Origin: Opitutaceae bacterium
GTDB taxonomy: Bacteria; Verrucomicrobiota; Verrucomicrobiia; Opitutales; Opitutaceae
Direction of reading: 5' to 3'
DNA: 64,000 nt
Assembly (NCBI GenBank): GCA_041395105.1
Contig: JAWLBB010000001.1
Span: 1,116,001 to 1,180,000, forward strand
The translations under genes and the position numbers were made by a program. Positions 16,520-25,747 of the stretch are shown piece by piece (position 1 is the first letter of the stretch; the number at the start of each line of letters is the position of its first letter). The notes beneath the pieces were generated by a model that was not told the DNA's origin, did not search any database, and saw only the letters and a program-made list of their open reading frames with translations.

Positions 16520-17800
16520 ATGACTCAACCGATGATCGAAATCAGCGGCCTTTCCAAGCGTTACCGACTTGGCAAGATCGGGGCACGAACCCTGCGAGAT
16601 GAATTGCAGCTGTTTACGGAGAGATGGCGGAACCGAAAGACGGCTGATTCGGTAAGAGCGGATCGACCGGAGGATTTTTGGGCGTTGCGCGATATCGAGT
16701 TCTCCGTGGAACAGGGTGAGGTGCTTGGCCTAATCGGCCGAAATGGAGCTGGGAAATCGACCCTCCTCAAGATCTTGAGTCGGATAACGGAACCAACGTT
16801 CGGAAAGGCTGTTCTGCGAGGTTCTGTTGGCAGCCTGCTTGAGGTGGGAACCGGTTTTCACCCGGAGCTTACCGGTATGGACAACATTTTCCTGAACGGT
16901 GCCATACTCGGGATGGACAAAGCGGAGATCCGGCGGAAATTGGATGAGATTATCGCCTTTTCCGGGATCGAGCGGCATATCGAAACACCCGTCAAGAGAT
17001 ACTCAAGTGGCATGATTGTCAGACTTGGATTTGCGGTGGCCGCTCATCTCGAGCCCGACATCTTGATCGTTGATGAAGTGTTGGCGGTGGGTGATGCCGA
17101 ATTTCAAAGGAAGTGCATCGGAAAGATGCAGGATGTGGCCGGGCACGGGCGCACCGTGATCTTCGTCAGTCATCAAATGGGGACAATCCAGCAATTGTGC
17201 ACCCGATGTGTTTCCTTGCATCAGGGCCGCGTGGTTGATTCGGGCCCGACCGCCGATGTGGTTTCCAACTACCTGAACAGCTACGAAGAGGAGGCAGGAG
17301 TGGCGTTTACGGAAGAGAACCCCTATCGAACCGGATCCAGGGAGGTCAGGTTGACCGATGGTCGGATAGTTGATTCTGACGGCCGTTCGGTTACTTCGGT
17401 CGTTGCAGGGGCGGACTACGCCTTCGAGTTCGACTATGTGACCGACAATGATGACCTGCCCTTTACCTGCCTGGTCAAAGTTCACAACCAGAGAGGTATC
17501 GACATCGTCCACTTCTCGACACAATTCGAGGGGGTTCGCATGCGAACCGCTGGTGGCGAGGGTCGAGTTCGTTGTGCTGTGCAACGGCTGCCGCTACCGC
17601 TCGGAAAGTACCGGGTTGAGGTTGTTATCGAAGCATTTGGCCGGGCGACTGATTCGATACCCAACGCATTCTATTTCATGGTCGATTCGAGCGTCTTTTT
17701 TTCCAGCGGGCGGACCCCCAGGGACAGTCAATGTGCTGTTCTGGTGGATCATGACTGGAGTCACGACGCCCGGACCTCCAAACCTCAGATTTCAAAGTAA
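16520..17800 (+). CDS. wzt: Polysaccharide ABC exporter ATP-binding protein with Wzt-type C-terminal domain
   Basis: 426 residues. The nucleotide-binding domain has Walker A GRNGAGKST (about 73-81), signature YSSGMIVRLGFA (about 161), Walker B ILIVDEVLAVGD (about 181) and the switch His in FVSHQM (about 218). TGFHPELTGMDNIFLNG is characteristic of the O-antigen/teichoic-acid subfamily. Residues 260-426 form a beta-rich C-terminal domain like that of Wzt proteins which recognise the non-reducing end of the glycan before export. It is followed by the permease, with which it would form the inner-membrane exporter of undecaprenyl-linked polysaccharide. An ops-like element and a palindrome precede it. 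Confidence 0.92.
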   Translation: MTQPMIEISGLSKRYRLGKIGARTLRDELQLFTERWRNRKTADSVRADRPEDFWALRDIEFSVEQGEVLGLIGRNGAGKSTLLKILSRITEPTFGKAVLRGSVGSLLEVGTGFHPELTGMDNIFLNGAILGMDKAEIRRKLDEIIAFSGIERHIETPVKRYSSGMIVRLGFAVAAHLEPDILIVDEVLAVGDAEFQRKCIGKMQDVAGHGRTVIFVSHQMGTIQQLCTRCVSLHQGRVVDSGPTADVVSNYLNSYEEEAGVAFTEENPYRTGSREVRLTDGRIVDSDGRSVTSVVAGADYAFEFDYVTDNDDLPFTCLVKVHNQRGIDIVHFSTQFEGVRMRTAGGEGRVRCAVQRLPLPLGKYRVEVVIEAFGRATDSIPNAFYFMVDSSVFFSSGRTPRDSQCAVLVDHDWSHDARTSKPQISK

Positions 17801-17853
17801 GGCAGACTCACAGTCAGCCTCTGGGAACCCACAGACAACCAACGGATCTTGAC

Positions 17854-18714
17854 ATGACCATGCTTGAAGAAAAACCCGAAATCGTGATCGCGCCGTCTAA
17901 AGGGTGGGCAAGAATCGATTTCAAGGATCTATTTGATCACCGGGATTTAATTTTCCTGATGGTCGGACGGGACTTTGCTGCCAAGTACCGGCAGACCATT
18001 CTGGGACCGGCGTGGTTCGTCATTCAACCCCTTCTGACCACGATCGTTTTCACGGTGATCTTTGGCAATGTTGCCAAGATTTCGACCGACGGGACTCCAA
18101 AGTTTCTGTTCTATTTGAGTGGGTTGCTTGGGTGGGGCTATTTCTCCGGGGTGCTGAACCATACGGGAAATATCTTTGTGACTCAAAAGGGATTGATGAC
18201 AAAGGTCTATTTTCCGCGTCTGGTTTTGCCACTTACAGCCTCCCTGTCACAATTGATTGCCCTTTCGATCCAGATCGCGACTTTCCTCGGTTTCTATACC
18301 TACTATCTCTTTTTCACGGCCTGGGGTGACGAGATACGGCTGAATTGGGTCATCCTGCTCTTCCCTCTCATGATCCTGCAAGCGGGAGTGCTGGGTTTGG
18401 GAGTCGGGTTTATTACGTCGGCGGCCTCGGCCAAATACCGGGATCTGAATTTTCTGCTCAGCTTTTTGGTCCAGATCTGGATGTATGCGACGCCGATCAT
18501 CTACCCATTCTCGAAGATTCCGGAGAAATACCAATTGTGGATGGCGCTGAATCCGATGACGACAATTGTCGAAACGATCAAATACGGATTCCTTGGAGTC
18601 GGCGGCGTTTCTATGGCGAATTTCCTGATCTCCCTCACCGTCTCGCTTGCCGTTTTCTTCTTTGGCGCGGCGATTTTCAAGCGGACCGAACGTCGGTTTG
18701 TCGATACGGTCTGA
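17854..18714 (+). CDS. wzm: Polysaccharide ABC exporter permease (Wzm/ABC-2 type)
   Basis: 286 residues with about six hydrophobic segments and a cytoplasmic N-terminus. RDLIFLMVGRDFAAKYRQTILGPAW is the typical amphipathic entrance of ABC-2 polysaccharide permeases, and KYRDLNFLLSFLVQIWMYATPIIYP is the conserved late region. It sits 53 bp downstream of the ATP-binding gene and is surely its partner. Together they move a lipid-linked glycan across the inner membrane. The presence of Wzy-like and Wzc-like proteins further along is unusual beside such an exporter. Confidence 0.92.
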   Translation: MTMLEEKPEIVIAPSKGWARIDFKDLFDHRDLIFLMVGRDFAAKYRQTILGPAWFVIQPLLTTIVFTVIFGNVAKISTDGTPKFLFYLSGLLGWGYFSGVLNHTGNIFVTQKGLMTKVYFPRLVLPLTASLSQLIALSIQIATFLGFYTYYLFFTAWGDEIRLNWVILLFPLMILQAGVLGLGVGFITSAASAKYRDLNFLLSFLVQIWMYATPIIYPFSKIPEKYQLWMALNPMTTIVETIKYGFLGVGGVSMANFLISLTVSLAVFFFGAAIFKRTERRFVDTV

Positions 18715-18802
18715 TTCCCGGATTTCCGGTCTGAGTGGTTGAGTCTTGGCGGCCCTTGCAGGCCGGTCAGCGATTTTGTCCTCCTGTTTAGAACTCTTGC
18801 GG

Positions 18803-19993
18803 ATGATGCATTTCGGCTTTGTTGAGAAGGGTTACCCGGGGCCCGCCGGAGGAGGCGGGGCCGGTACCTTTGTCCAGGTGATGGGGCGTCACCTGGTGAA
18901 AGAGGGTCACCGCGTGACGGTTGTCGCCACGAGTCGTGACCGGCAGAGGATGGAGGAGAATGACGAAGGGGTTCGGGTGGTCCGTCTCCCGGTGGGGCGT
19001 GACCGGATGATGAAGATCTTTGCCCTTCCCGGTGCGTACGCCTTTCGCCATATGGCGCGTCACCTCTGCCGCGGGTGGATGGTTGCGCGAGAGATTGATC
19101 GCCTGAACGCCGATCGACCGTTTGATCTCGTGGAGTATTCCGAAGGAGGGGATTATTGGCACGGAAGGCGTCGGAGGTTCAAGTTGGTCTCCCATCTTCA
19201 CGGATCCCGCTATACATTCCTCAAACAATCCGGCCGACCGGTCGATGCGGCCGAATGGCGCCAGCGCAAGCTGGAACTTTCCTTCATTCGGAGTGCGGAT
19301 TGGGTCTTCTCGCCGAGTCGAGCCCTTGCTGGAATTGTGGAGGAAGAAGCCGCCTGCCGATTGACGCACCTTACCATTCAACCGTACCCGTTGGATGCCG
19401 AGTCTGCGTCGGAAGCGGTCAGGTCGTCTCGGACGTCCGGGGAGATGAAGGTCATTTTTGCCGCGCGGAACGACCCGGTCAAAGGGGGGGATGTTCTTCT
19501 GAGTTCGGTCAATCATGTCGAAGCCTCCGGGGGAGGGATCCTGTTTGATTTCTATGGTTATGCTCCCAAGCCCGGCCAGCTGCTTCCTCGTTCAGTTCGA
19601 GTGCATGGCTTCGTCCCGAGGAAGACGCTTCTTGACTGTTATAAGGAAGCCGATGTGGCGGTGATTCCGTCGTTCTGGGACAACTCACCGAACACGATCT
19701 ACGAGGCGATGGCCGCTGGTTTGCCGGTCATCGGATCCTCAGTAGGAGGCATCCCGGAACTGGTCAGCCACGGAGAGACAGGATTCCTAGTTGAGGCGAG
19801 GGACTTCCGCGGGATCGCCGCACGTCTATTGGAATTCAGGGACAATCCGCAGATGCGAATTTTCATGGGCGCCGCCGCTCGTGAGAGGATCATGCACCTG
19901 GCGAATCCTGAAGCCAACCTGCAGGCACGTCTTGCGGTCTACGAATCGATTGTTTCGACCAATCCGGTTCGCCCTCTTGTCACCGAACCATGA
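18803..19993 (+). CDS. Glycosyltransferase, family 4-like
   Basis: 396 residues from the ATG at 18803 (MMHFGFVEKGYPGPAGGGGAG). The frame stays open back to a TTG at 18746, but the extra residues lack family similarity. The Gly-rich donor loop near the N-terminus and SFWDNSPNTIYEAMAAGLPV with its Glu, followed by GGIPELV, mark a GT4 GT-B enzyme. It probably extends the lipid-linked glycan in the cytoplasm. The ATGA at its end overlaps the start of the next glycosyltransferase by 4 bp, so the pair is translationally coupled. Sugar specificity is not readable. Confidence 0.86.
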   Translation: MMHFGFVEKGYPGPAGGGGAGTFVQVMGRHLVKEGHRVTVVATSRDRQRMEENDEGVRVVRLPVGRDRMMKIFALPGAYAFRHMARHLCRGWMVAREIDRLNADRPFDLVEYSEGGDYWHGRRRRFKLVSHLHGSRYTFLKQSGRPVDAAEWRQRKLELSFIRSADWVFSPSRALAGIVEEEAACRLTHLTIQPYPLDAESASEAVRSSRTSGEMKVIFAARNDPVKGGDVLLSSVNHVEASGGGILFDFYGYAPKPGQLLPRSVRVHGFVPRKTLLDCYKEADVAVIPSFWDNSPNTIYEAMAAGLPVIGSSVGGIPELVSHGETGFLVEARDFRGIAARLLEFRDNPQMRIFMGAAARERIMHLANPEANLQARLAVYESIVSTNPVRPLVTEP

Positions 19994-21210
19994 GAATAGT
20001 CCTTTGCAGCAGGCTCTCGGGTCACGGAGGAGTGGCGGTCTACAATCGCACCCTGGCCCGTGCCCTCTCAGACGACGGGCACGACGTCACGATTGTGACA
20101 TCTGACGCCTCACTTGCAGCCAGATTGAGACAAACGGAGCAGGATGGGATTGCAACGGTATATATCCCCACGGAAATCCCCCGGCATTGGCGGTTGCCGG
20201 GCCTCCGCTATTATGCACGTTCCTGGAATCACCGTCGCTACAGCCGATCCCTCGACGGTTGGTTGTCCTCGCTTCCCCAGGCCGAAAAGCCGGATGTTGT
20301 CGAGTTCGCCGAGGTCGGCGGGGAGGGGTTTTTTTTCACCCGTCGCCTGGACCGTCCGGCGGTGGTGGTTCGCTGCCACACCCCCACCTTTATTCTTCGC
20401 AAACACCACGTGGGTGGCGAAATGAAGTTTGATACAGGTATCGTCGAGCGAATGGAAAAAGCCTGTATCAGGGGTGCGGATCTCTTGACCACACCGAGCG
20501 TGGATATGGCGGAGGTCGTCTCTTCTGAAACAGGAGTGCCTCTCGATCGGTTTCATCCTGTGGCCAACGCGGTTGACGTGAATCTTCCTGATCCGGCTGA
20601 TTTGCGAGTCGGTCAGAGTCAAGTTCCAGAAGGCGCTGTTGTCGTTCTGCACGTAGGTCGTTTGGAACGGATCAAGGGCATTGGCGTTCTCGCGGACGCC
20701 ATTCCCAGAGTACTCCGGGCTTGTCCGAACGCCTTCTTCGTCTTCATCGGCCAACCCCGTGCTGCGGAAGACGGGCAAATGTGGGATCGGAAGCTTCATG
20801 ATTTTTTTGAGCACGCAAGTGTTTCCAGTCGGGTCCGCCTTCTGAATTACGTCGATACCCCGGTCATGAACGGGTGGTACCGGCGGGCGGACCTTGCTGT
20901 GGTTCCGTCCCTGAATTACGAGAGCTTTTCTTATACCTGTGCCCAGGCCATGGCCGCGGGACTCCCGGTGGTAGCCACGGCGATTGGAGGAATGCCGGAA
21001 ACACTAGGGCGTGGCAGTTGTGGCATCCTCTATGATCCACCCGAGTCTAAGCCATTGACCGATGCCCTGGTTGCCCTGATCCGGGACGGCACACTTCGGA
21101 GGAAGATGGGGTCCCGTGGTCGGGAGCGTGCCAACGCCTGCTTTGCGGCTCCTGTGGTCGCACGGCGCATGGTGGAACTCTACGAGAAGGCGATTCGGTC
21201 ACGGAGCTGA
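19990..21210 (+). CDS. Glycosyltransferase, family 4-like
   Basis: 406 residues, starting MRIVLCSRLSGHGGVAVYNRTLARAL. The N-terminal SGHGGVAVYN donor-lobe loop, VVLHVGRLERIKGIGVLADAI at the interdomain point and NYESFSYTCAQAMAAGLPVV then GGMPETLG in the nucleotide-binding lobe identify a GT4 enzyme. It overlaps the preceding glycosyltransferase gene by 4 bp and ends 6 bp before the next, forming a tight three-gene run. Role: addition of a sugar in EPS repeat-unit or chain synthesis; donor unknown. Confidence 0.88.
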   Translation: MRIVLCSRLSGHGGVAVYNRTLARALSDDGHDVTIVTSDASLAARLRQTEQDGIATVYIPTEIPRHWRLPGLRYYARSWNHRRYSRSLDGWLSSLPQAEKPDVVEFAEVGGEGFFFTRRLDRPAVVVRCHTPTFILRKHHVGGEMKFDTGIVERMEKACIRGADLLTTPSVDMAEVVSSETGVPLDRFHPVANAVDVNLPDPADLRVGQSQVPEGAVVVLHVGRLERIKGIGVLADAIPRVLRACPNAFFVFIGQPRAAEDGQMWDRKLHDFFEHASVSSRVRLLNYVDTPVMNGWYRRADLAVVPSLNYESFSYTCAQAMAAGLPVVATAIGGMPETLGRGSCGILYDPPESKPLTDALVALIRDGTLRRKMGSRGRERANACFAAPVVARRMVELYEKAIRSRS

Positions 21211-21216
21211 TCAGGC

Positions 21217-22305
21217 ATGCGGATTGGTTTCATTGTTCCATACCTGTATCGCTTTCAGCGCGGCATTGAATCGTCCGCCTGCTGTCTGGCCTCGGCCTTG
21301 GCCGAGGACGGTCATGCGGTGACTATCCTCACCTGGGCTCAGCGTCCCAGGTCAAGCCAGCCCGTCCTCTCACCGTTGGTCGAAGTCCGATCGGTTCCGT
21401 ATTTTAGGTACTTCAGAGAGCGGATCGCCGCGCCGTTTTACCGCAGCTATTTGAGGAAGGGACGCTTCGACCTGCTCAACATCTACTTCGCGGACTGTGG
21501 CGAAGCCAACGCCATCAGGAAGACGAAGAGATCTCTTGGCTACAGGGTTCAGTTCATTGCCGGTTACCCTCCGGATCTCGTCCCACATCGCTACGAAGCG
21601 TTTGACCGATTGGGTATCACCTCCCTGGTGGATCGCGTGGTGGCGAAAAGTCCGGCAATGGTCGAGGGCATTGCTGGAAGAATGGGTCGACCGACGGTCA
21701 TGATTCCGAACGGAGTCGATATCGGCTATTTTGCACCGGATTCGTTTCCGAGAGAAGAATGCCGTCGAGCCCTTGGAATTGGTGCGACTGAGAATCTCAT
21801 CGTTTCGGTGGCGGCCCTTGAGGAAAGGAAGGGCCTTCAATACCTCCTGAGGGCTCTGCCATCGCTGCTGGGCCAGGGCCGGAAGGTGAAATATCTGATC
21901 GCCGGGGTTGGATCCTTTCAGACTCAACTGGAGATAGAGTCGGCCAAACTGGGAGTCGAGGATGCAGTCAGGTTTCTCGGCAACGTTGAGGATGTCCGGC
22001 CGGTCCTGGGGGCGGCCGATGTCTTCTCCCTGCTCTCACGAGGCGAAGGGTTTCCGAACGCCCTGCTCGAAGCCTGGGCAATGGATCTGCCGGCACTGGT
22101 TTCCCAACATCCTCCTTATCCGGATATCGTTTCGGATCAATTGGGCCTTCTCGTGAATGAAACGGATACCGGTTCGGTCGTGCGAGCCCTCGAGCAGTTG
22201 CTGGCCTCGGATCTGAGTGAACGAGGGACTCGACGCACTCACGTGGCGAATCGATATAGATGGTCGCGGATTGCAACAGAGATCATTCAGCAAGAATCTG
22301 ATTGA
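21217..22305 (+). CDS. Glycosyltransferase, family 4-like
   Basis: 362 residues, starting MRIGFIVPYLYRFQRGIESSA. VMIPNGVDIGYFAPD, LIVSVAALEERKGLQYLLRAL and SRGEGFPNALLEAWAMDLPALV show both halves of a GT4 GT-B fold. The donor-lobe Glu-x7-Glu is present (EGFPNALLE). It is the third enzyme of a tightly spaced run, probably in one transcript with the ABC exporter genes. Acceptor and donor cannot be deduced. Confidence 0.88.
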   Translation: MRIGFIVPYLYRFQRGIESSACCLASALAEDGHAVTILTWAQRPRSSQPVLSPLVEVRSVPYFRYFRERIAAPFYRSYLRKGRFDLLNIYFADCGEANAIRKTKRSLGYRVQFIAGYPPDLVPHRYEAFDRLGITSLVDRVVAKSPAMVEGIAGRMGRPTVMIPNGVDIGYFAPDSFPREECRRALGIGATENLIVSVAALEERKGLQYLLRALPSLLGQGRKVKYLIAGVGSFQTQLEIESAKLGVEDAVRFLGNVEDVRPVLGAADVFSLLSRGEGFPNALLEAWAMDLPALVSQHPPYPDIVSDQLGLLVNETDTGSVVRALEQLLASDLSERGTRRTHVANRYRWSRIATEIIQQESD

Positions 22306-22308
22306 GGG

Positions 22309-22545
22309 ATGGCGGAGTCAGGCAATATGAGTTCTGGAAACAAAGGTTTGGGCAACGGACTCAGATCGCGTTTGAGTCTTGCCCGTGAACTCCTGACCTC
22401 GGAAGTCGATCATCGAGCCATTGGTTTCCGGAGGCTTTTCAGTCACCGGTCGAAGGCTGGTCGGTTCCGGTTTCGGGGTCATCAGACTTCGAAATCTCCG
22501 TGTCAGGTTAATCTGGGAGGGGACTCCGCCTTATTGTTCCGATGA
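22309..22545 (+). CDS. Possible small protein between glycosyltransferase genes
   Basis: 78 codons, ATG 4 bp after the previous stop and a stop overlapping the next start as ATGA. The spacing is exactly that of the surrounding coupled genes, which is the main support. The product is basic and Ser/Arg/Gly-rich (GNGLRSRLSLARELLTSEVD), without a membrane segment or recognisable motif. It could equally be a leader that merely happens to be open, or the remnant of an eroded gene. Confidence 0.3.
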   Translation: MAESGNMSSGNKGLGNGLRSRLSLARELLTSEVDHRAIGFRRLFSHRSKAGRFRFRGHQTSKSPCQVNLGGDSALLFR

Positions 22546-23432
22546 AAATCAGCGTGCTCATATGCACATACAACCGGCATGAGCTGCTCGAGTTGGCCAT
22601 CCGCTCGATTGTGGAGGGCTGTCGCGTCAAGCCAGACGAACTCGTGGTGGTGAATGGCGGCGATGACCGGGCGGACGTCGTGGTCAATCGGTTTGTCGGA
22701 CTAAACTCGGTTGACGTTCGCCTGATTCGGACGGTCAATGTCAATCTGGCAAATAGCCGCAATATAGGATTGGCTGAATGTCGCGGTGACGTGGTCGCAA
22801 TGACCGATGACGACGCTGAGGTCTTTCCAGACTGGATCGAGAGGATTCGCGACACCCTCAAGCAGAACCCCGAGGCCGGGGCGGTGGGTGGGCTGGTGAT
22901 CGGGACCAATTCGGATTCGCTGGTGGGCAAAGTGGCGGATGCGATCACCTTCCCGGGTTGGGCGGAGGCCAGGGACGTTCGGACGCTTCCCGGCGTCAAC
23001 ATCGCCTATCTCCGTGAGGCGGTTGAAAAGGTCGGCCTGCAGGATATCACCCTTTTCCGAGGCGAGGATGTCGACTTCAACTGGCGGATCATTCAGGCTG
23101 GCTACAGGATCCGATTCGATCCGACGATCCGGGTTTATCACACTCACCGGCCGACGGTGAAGGGTTTCCTCAATCAACATTACATGTACGGCCGGGCTTA
23201 CGTTCTGGTCAGAAGGAAGTGGCGGGACATGTATTGTATTTACCCACACGGCATTCACCGGTTCCGCGACCTGCTGAAAGGTGTCCATTTCTTCGTCGGA
23301 GCCATCTACCAGCCGCTTCAGCACATGATGCGCATTCCGGGACCCTGGGATCGGCTGCGGGCGCTTCCTCTTCTTTATTCGGCAGCGATCGGTTGGCGGT
23401 GGGGCATGATCAAGCAGGGGATGACGTCCTGA
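22542..23432 (+). CDS. Glycosyltransferase, family 2
   Basis: 296 residues, GT-A fold. VLICTYNRHELLELAIRSI starts the nucleotide-binding half, AMTDDDAEVFPDWIERI holds the metal-binding DDD (DXD-type) motif, and FRGEDVDFNWRIIQAGYRI is the acceptor-side ED region with the catalytic base typical of inverting GT2 enzymes. A C-terminal amphipathic or hydrophobic stretch may tether it to the membrane. The start ATG overlaps the preceding small frame, and its end overlaps the following GT4 gene. It is likely part of the EPS assembly operon. Confidence 0.88.
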   Translation: MKISVLICTYNRHELLELAIRSIVEGCRVKPDELVVVNGGDDRADVVVNRFVGLNSVDVRLIRTVNVNLANSRNIGLAECRGDVVAMTDDDAEVFPDWIERIRDTLKQNPEAGAVGGLVIGTNSDSLVGKVADAITFPGWAEARDVRTLPGVNIAYLREAVEKVGLQDITLFRGEDVDFNWRIIQAGYRIRFDPTIRVYHTHRPTVKGFLNQHYMYGRAYVLVRRKWRDMYCIYPHGIHRFRDLLKGVHFFVGAIYQPLQHMMRIPGPWDRLRALPLLYSAAIGWRWGMIKQGMTS

Positions 23433-24583
23433 AGAGAATCCTGATCATTCCCGCGTCCTATCCCCCGGTACTGGGGGGAGTACAGACGGTCGCCCAGCGT
23501 CTCGTCCGCCACCTGATCGAAAGCCATCATCAGGTAGAGGTTTTGACGCGCCGCTACCCGAGGCGACTTCCGGCTATGGAGGTGATCGAGGGCGTTCCCA
23601 TCCATCGACGGCCTTTCCAGCCGTCTCCTTTTGAAGGCCTTCAACGCATGAGGCCGGATCTGGCCTTAAGGGCGTGTCTCAGTCTGCCGATAGACCGGCG
23701 GGTTGGCCGCAGGATTCTTGAACGATTCGATCCGACTCTGGTCAATATCCACTTCCCGGATTGGCAGGTGGACTTGATTCCCTTTATCCGATCGCTCAAA
23801 AGGAGCCGCTTGGTTGTCTCGCTTCACGGAGATGAGGTCATGCGGGCGGTGAAAGGCGAAGGAGGACAACGGGACCGATTGCTCACGGCATTGAGAGCGG
23901 CCGATTTCGTGACGGCCTGTTCGGGTTGGCTCCTGGAGCAGGCGATTCGTCTCGAACCGGCGGTGAAGGCGAAGTCGATGGTGATCTGGAACGGGTTTGA
24001 TGCCAAAGGTGCGGGAACCCTCGATGCCTCGCCGCACAAGCGGCCCTACATGCTGGGGTTTGGCAGGTTTGTCGAGAAGAAGGGATTTGATCTGCTCATT
24101 GAAGCCTTTGCCGGTCTCGAAGTTGACCTGGACCTTGTGCTGGTCGGGAGTGGACCGGAACGTGAGCGCTTGAGTGGATTGACGGAGAAACTGGGCCTCT
24201 CCGGGCGGGTGTTCTTTCCGGGACGGGCTTATCCGGATGAGATGAATCGCTGGATAGGTGGGGCGCGCCTGGCGGTCGTTCCCTCCCGGGAGGAGCCTTT
24301 CGGGATTGCGGCACTCGAGGTGGTCGGCGCAGGAACGCCATTGGTCGCCACCACGGTGGGGGGAATGACGGAATTCTTGGAGCCGCTGGTCGACGATTCG
24401 GAGGCGATCAGGCTGTGTGATGTCACTGTGGGATCGATTCGCAATGCCATTCATGACCTGCTGAAGAAAGAGGCAGGGACTGGGAAGCCATCTGTCCAGG
24501 CTGATAGAATTCGAGATCGTTTTGACTGGAGTCGTCGCATACTTGACTACGACGCAGCGTTCGCGGCGGCGGAGAGGGCCTAG
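23399..24583 (+). CDS. Glycosyltransferase, family 4-like
   Basis: Homology begins at KRILIIPASYPPVLGGVQTVAQRL. The frame is open back to 23219, but that extension is a shadow of the upstream gene. No ATG is available near the homology start. I use the GTG at 23399 (394 residues); a CTG at 23429, overlapping the upstream stop as CTGA, is an alternative. LGFGRFVEKKGFDLLIEAF and SREEPFGIAALEVVGAGTPLV then GGMTEFL define a GT4 enzyme. It is the last gene of this plus-strand run, converging with the acyltransferase 6 bp away. Confidence 0.85.
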   Translation: MGHDQAGDDVLKRILIIPASYPPVLGGVQTVAQRLVRHLIESHHQVEVLTRRYPRRLPAMEVIEGVPIHRRPFQPSPFEGLQRMRPDLALRACLSLPIDRRVGRRILERFDPTLVNIHFPDWQVDLIPFIRSLKRSRLVVSLHGDEVMRAVKGEGGQRDRLLTALRAADFVTACSGWLLEQAIRLEPAVKAKSMVIWNGFDAKGAGTLDASPHKRPYMLGFGRFVEKKGFDLLIEAFAGLEVDLDLVLVGSGPERERLSGLTEKLGLSGRVFFPGRAYPDEMNRWIGGARLAVVPSREEPFGIAALEVVGAGTPLVATTVGGMTEFLEPLVDDSEAIRLCDVTVGSIRNAIHDLLKKEAGTGKPSVQADRIRDRFDWSRRILDYDAAFAAAERA

Positions 24584-24589
24584 GGGCCT

Positions 24590-25687
24590 TCATGTCACGA
24601 AACGTTTGAATGGTGGCAGTTTCGCTGCGAACATGGATGCCAGCAGAGCGACGACAAAGACGAGGATGGTTCGGGCGAATCCCCACCACTCGGAAGGGAA
24701 AAAGACATCGAAGAAATCCATCTTCTTCACGAAGAGGACATGGACGCAGTAGATCCCCGTGGCGAGTGGGCCCAGCCGGGCGAGTCCATCCAGCAATCCG
24801 GAGGGTTCCCAACTGATCGCTAGGAGAAAGGCCCCATAGCCGAAGAAGAGTGTGCCGATCACGAAATTGTAGCCGAAAGGGGAGGCATGAAAGAGGAGAT
24901 AGAAGCGGGTGATTTCGAGTCCATGAACAATGGCACCGGCCGCGAAACAGAGCCACGCCATGCGCCTTCCGGGTTTGAACCCGATCCAGCCGGTGAGGAA
25001 CCCGAGGGCGACGAAGATGGTGCTGAAGAATGGTCCGTCTCTGGGATTGAGGCCGAGGTCAATGGAAAGGACCGAGCCGTGGTAGGGGCCTGCGGCAAGT
25101 GCGATGAGGTAGAGAAGCGACCCCAACAAGACTCCGGGAATGGCGGTTCGGCGATTCACGAGCCAGACGAGGAACAGACCCATGGCGAGGGAAACAAGAT
25201 ACCAAAGGTGAAGTGCGGTTCCGTTCAGCATGAGCTGTACCGGACTGGCCGTTAAGAAGTGCCAGCGTTCACGATAGGATTCGAACCAGCCAAATTCCTG
25301 AATAGCCGCGATGCTTGGGTTGAGGAAATAGACAGCGGACCAGAAGAGAAAGAGAGAGAGAATTCGCCACTCGTAACGCCAAAGGGTGTGCCACGTTGCG
25401 GCATGACGGTAGCTCCGGGCGAAGAGCCATCCCGATACACAAAAGAAGAACGGCACGGCAAATCGAGCGGCTTGATTGAGCAACTCGCCCGAAAACCCGG
25501 GAGCCTCAGTCCCGGGACCGGCATGGATGGCGACCACAAAAAACGCGGCAGTCAGTCGACCGAAATCCAGACCTAGATGCCGTTCCTTCGCTGGACGACT
25601 GCTTGGCTGTTCGGATGAACCGGCTTCGTTCGTATAATCTGCCGCCTGCACGTGTCCCGATTCATTCAGAATGCGATTCAGGGTCAA
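24590..25687 (-). CDS. Acyltransferase 3 family membrane protein
   Basis: 365 residues with about ten transmembrane segments. LDFGRLTAAFFVVAIHAG near residue 40 has the conserved first-helix His and Arg-type entry of the acyltransferase-3 (OafA/YrhL) family, and FFFCVSGWLFARSY is the following motif. These enzymes O-acetylate or O-acylate extracytoplasmic sugars of O-antigens and exopolysaccharides. The start is uncertain: TTG at 25687, or a GTG 12 codons later. It is the only minus-strand gene within the EPS block, convergent with one glycosyltransferase and divergent from the polymerase-like gene. Likely role: acyl decoration of the polymer. Confidence 0.85.
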   Translation of the reverse strand: MTLNRILNESGHVQAADYTNEAGSSEQPSSRPAKERHLGLDFGRLTAAFFVVAIHAGPGTEAPGFSGELLNQAARFAVPFFFCVSGWLFARSYRHAATWHTLWRYEWRILSLFLFWSAVYFLNPSIAAIQEFGWFESYRERWHFLTASPVQLMLNGTALHLWYLVSLAMGLFLVWLVNRRTAIPGVLLGSLLYLIALAAGPYHGSVLSIDLGLNPRDGPFFSTIFVALGFLTGWIGFKPGRRMAWLCFAAGAIVHGLEITRFYLLFHASPFGYNFVIGTLFFGYGAFLLAISWEPSGLLDGLARLGPLATGIYCVHVLFVKKMDFFDVFFPSEWWGFARTILVFVVALLASMFAAKLPPFKRFVT

Positions 25688-25747
25688 GCCAACGGCTGCG
25701 AAAACGGATCGAATCCGGAAACCTAAAGCCGGATCCGAATTGAGACG

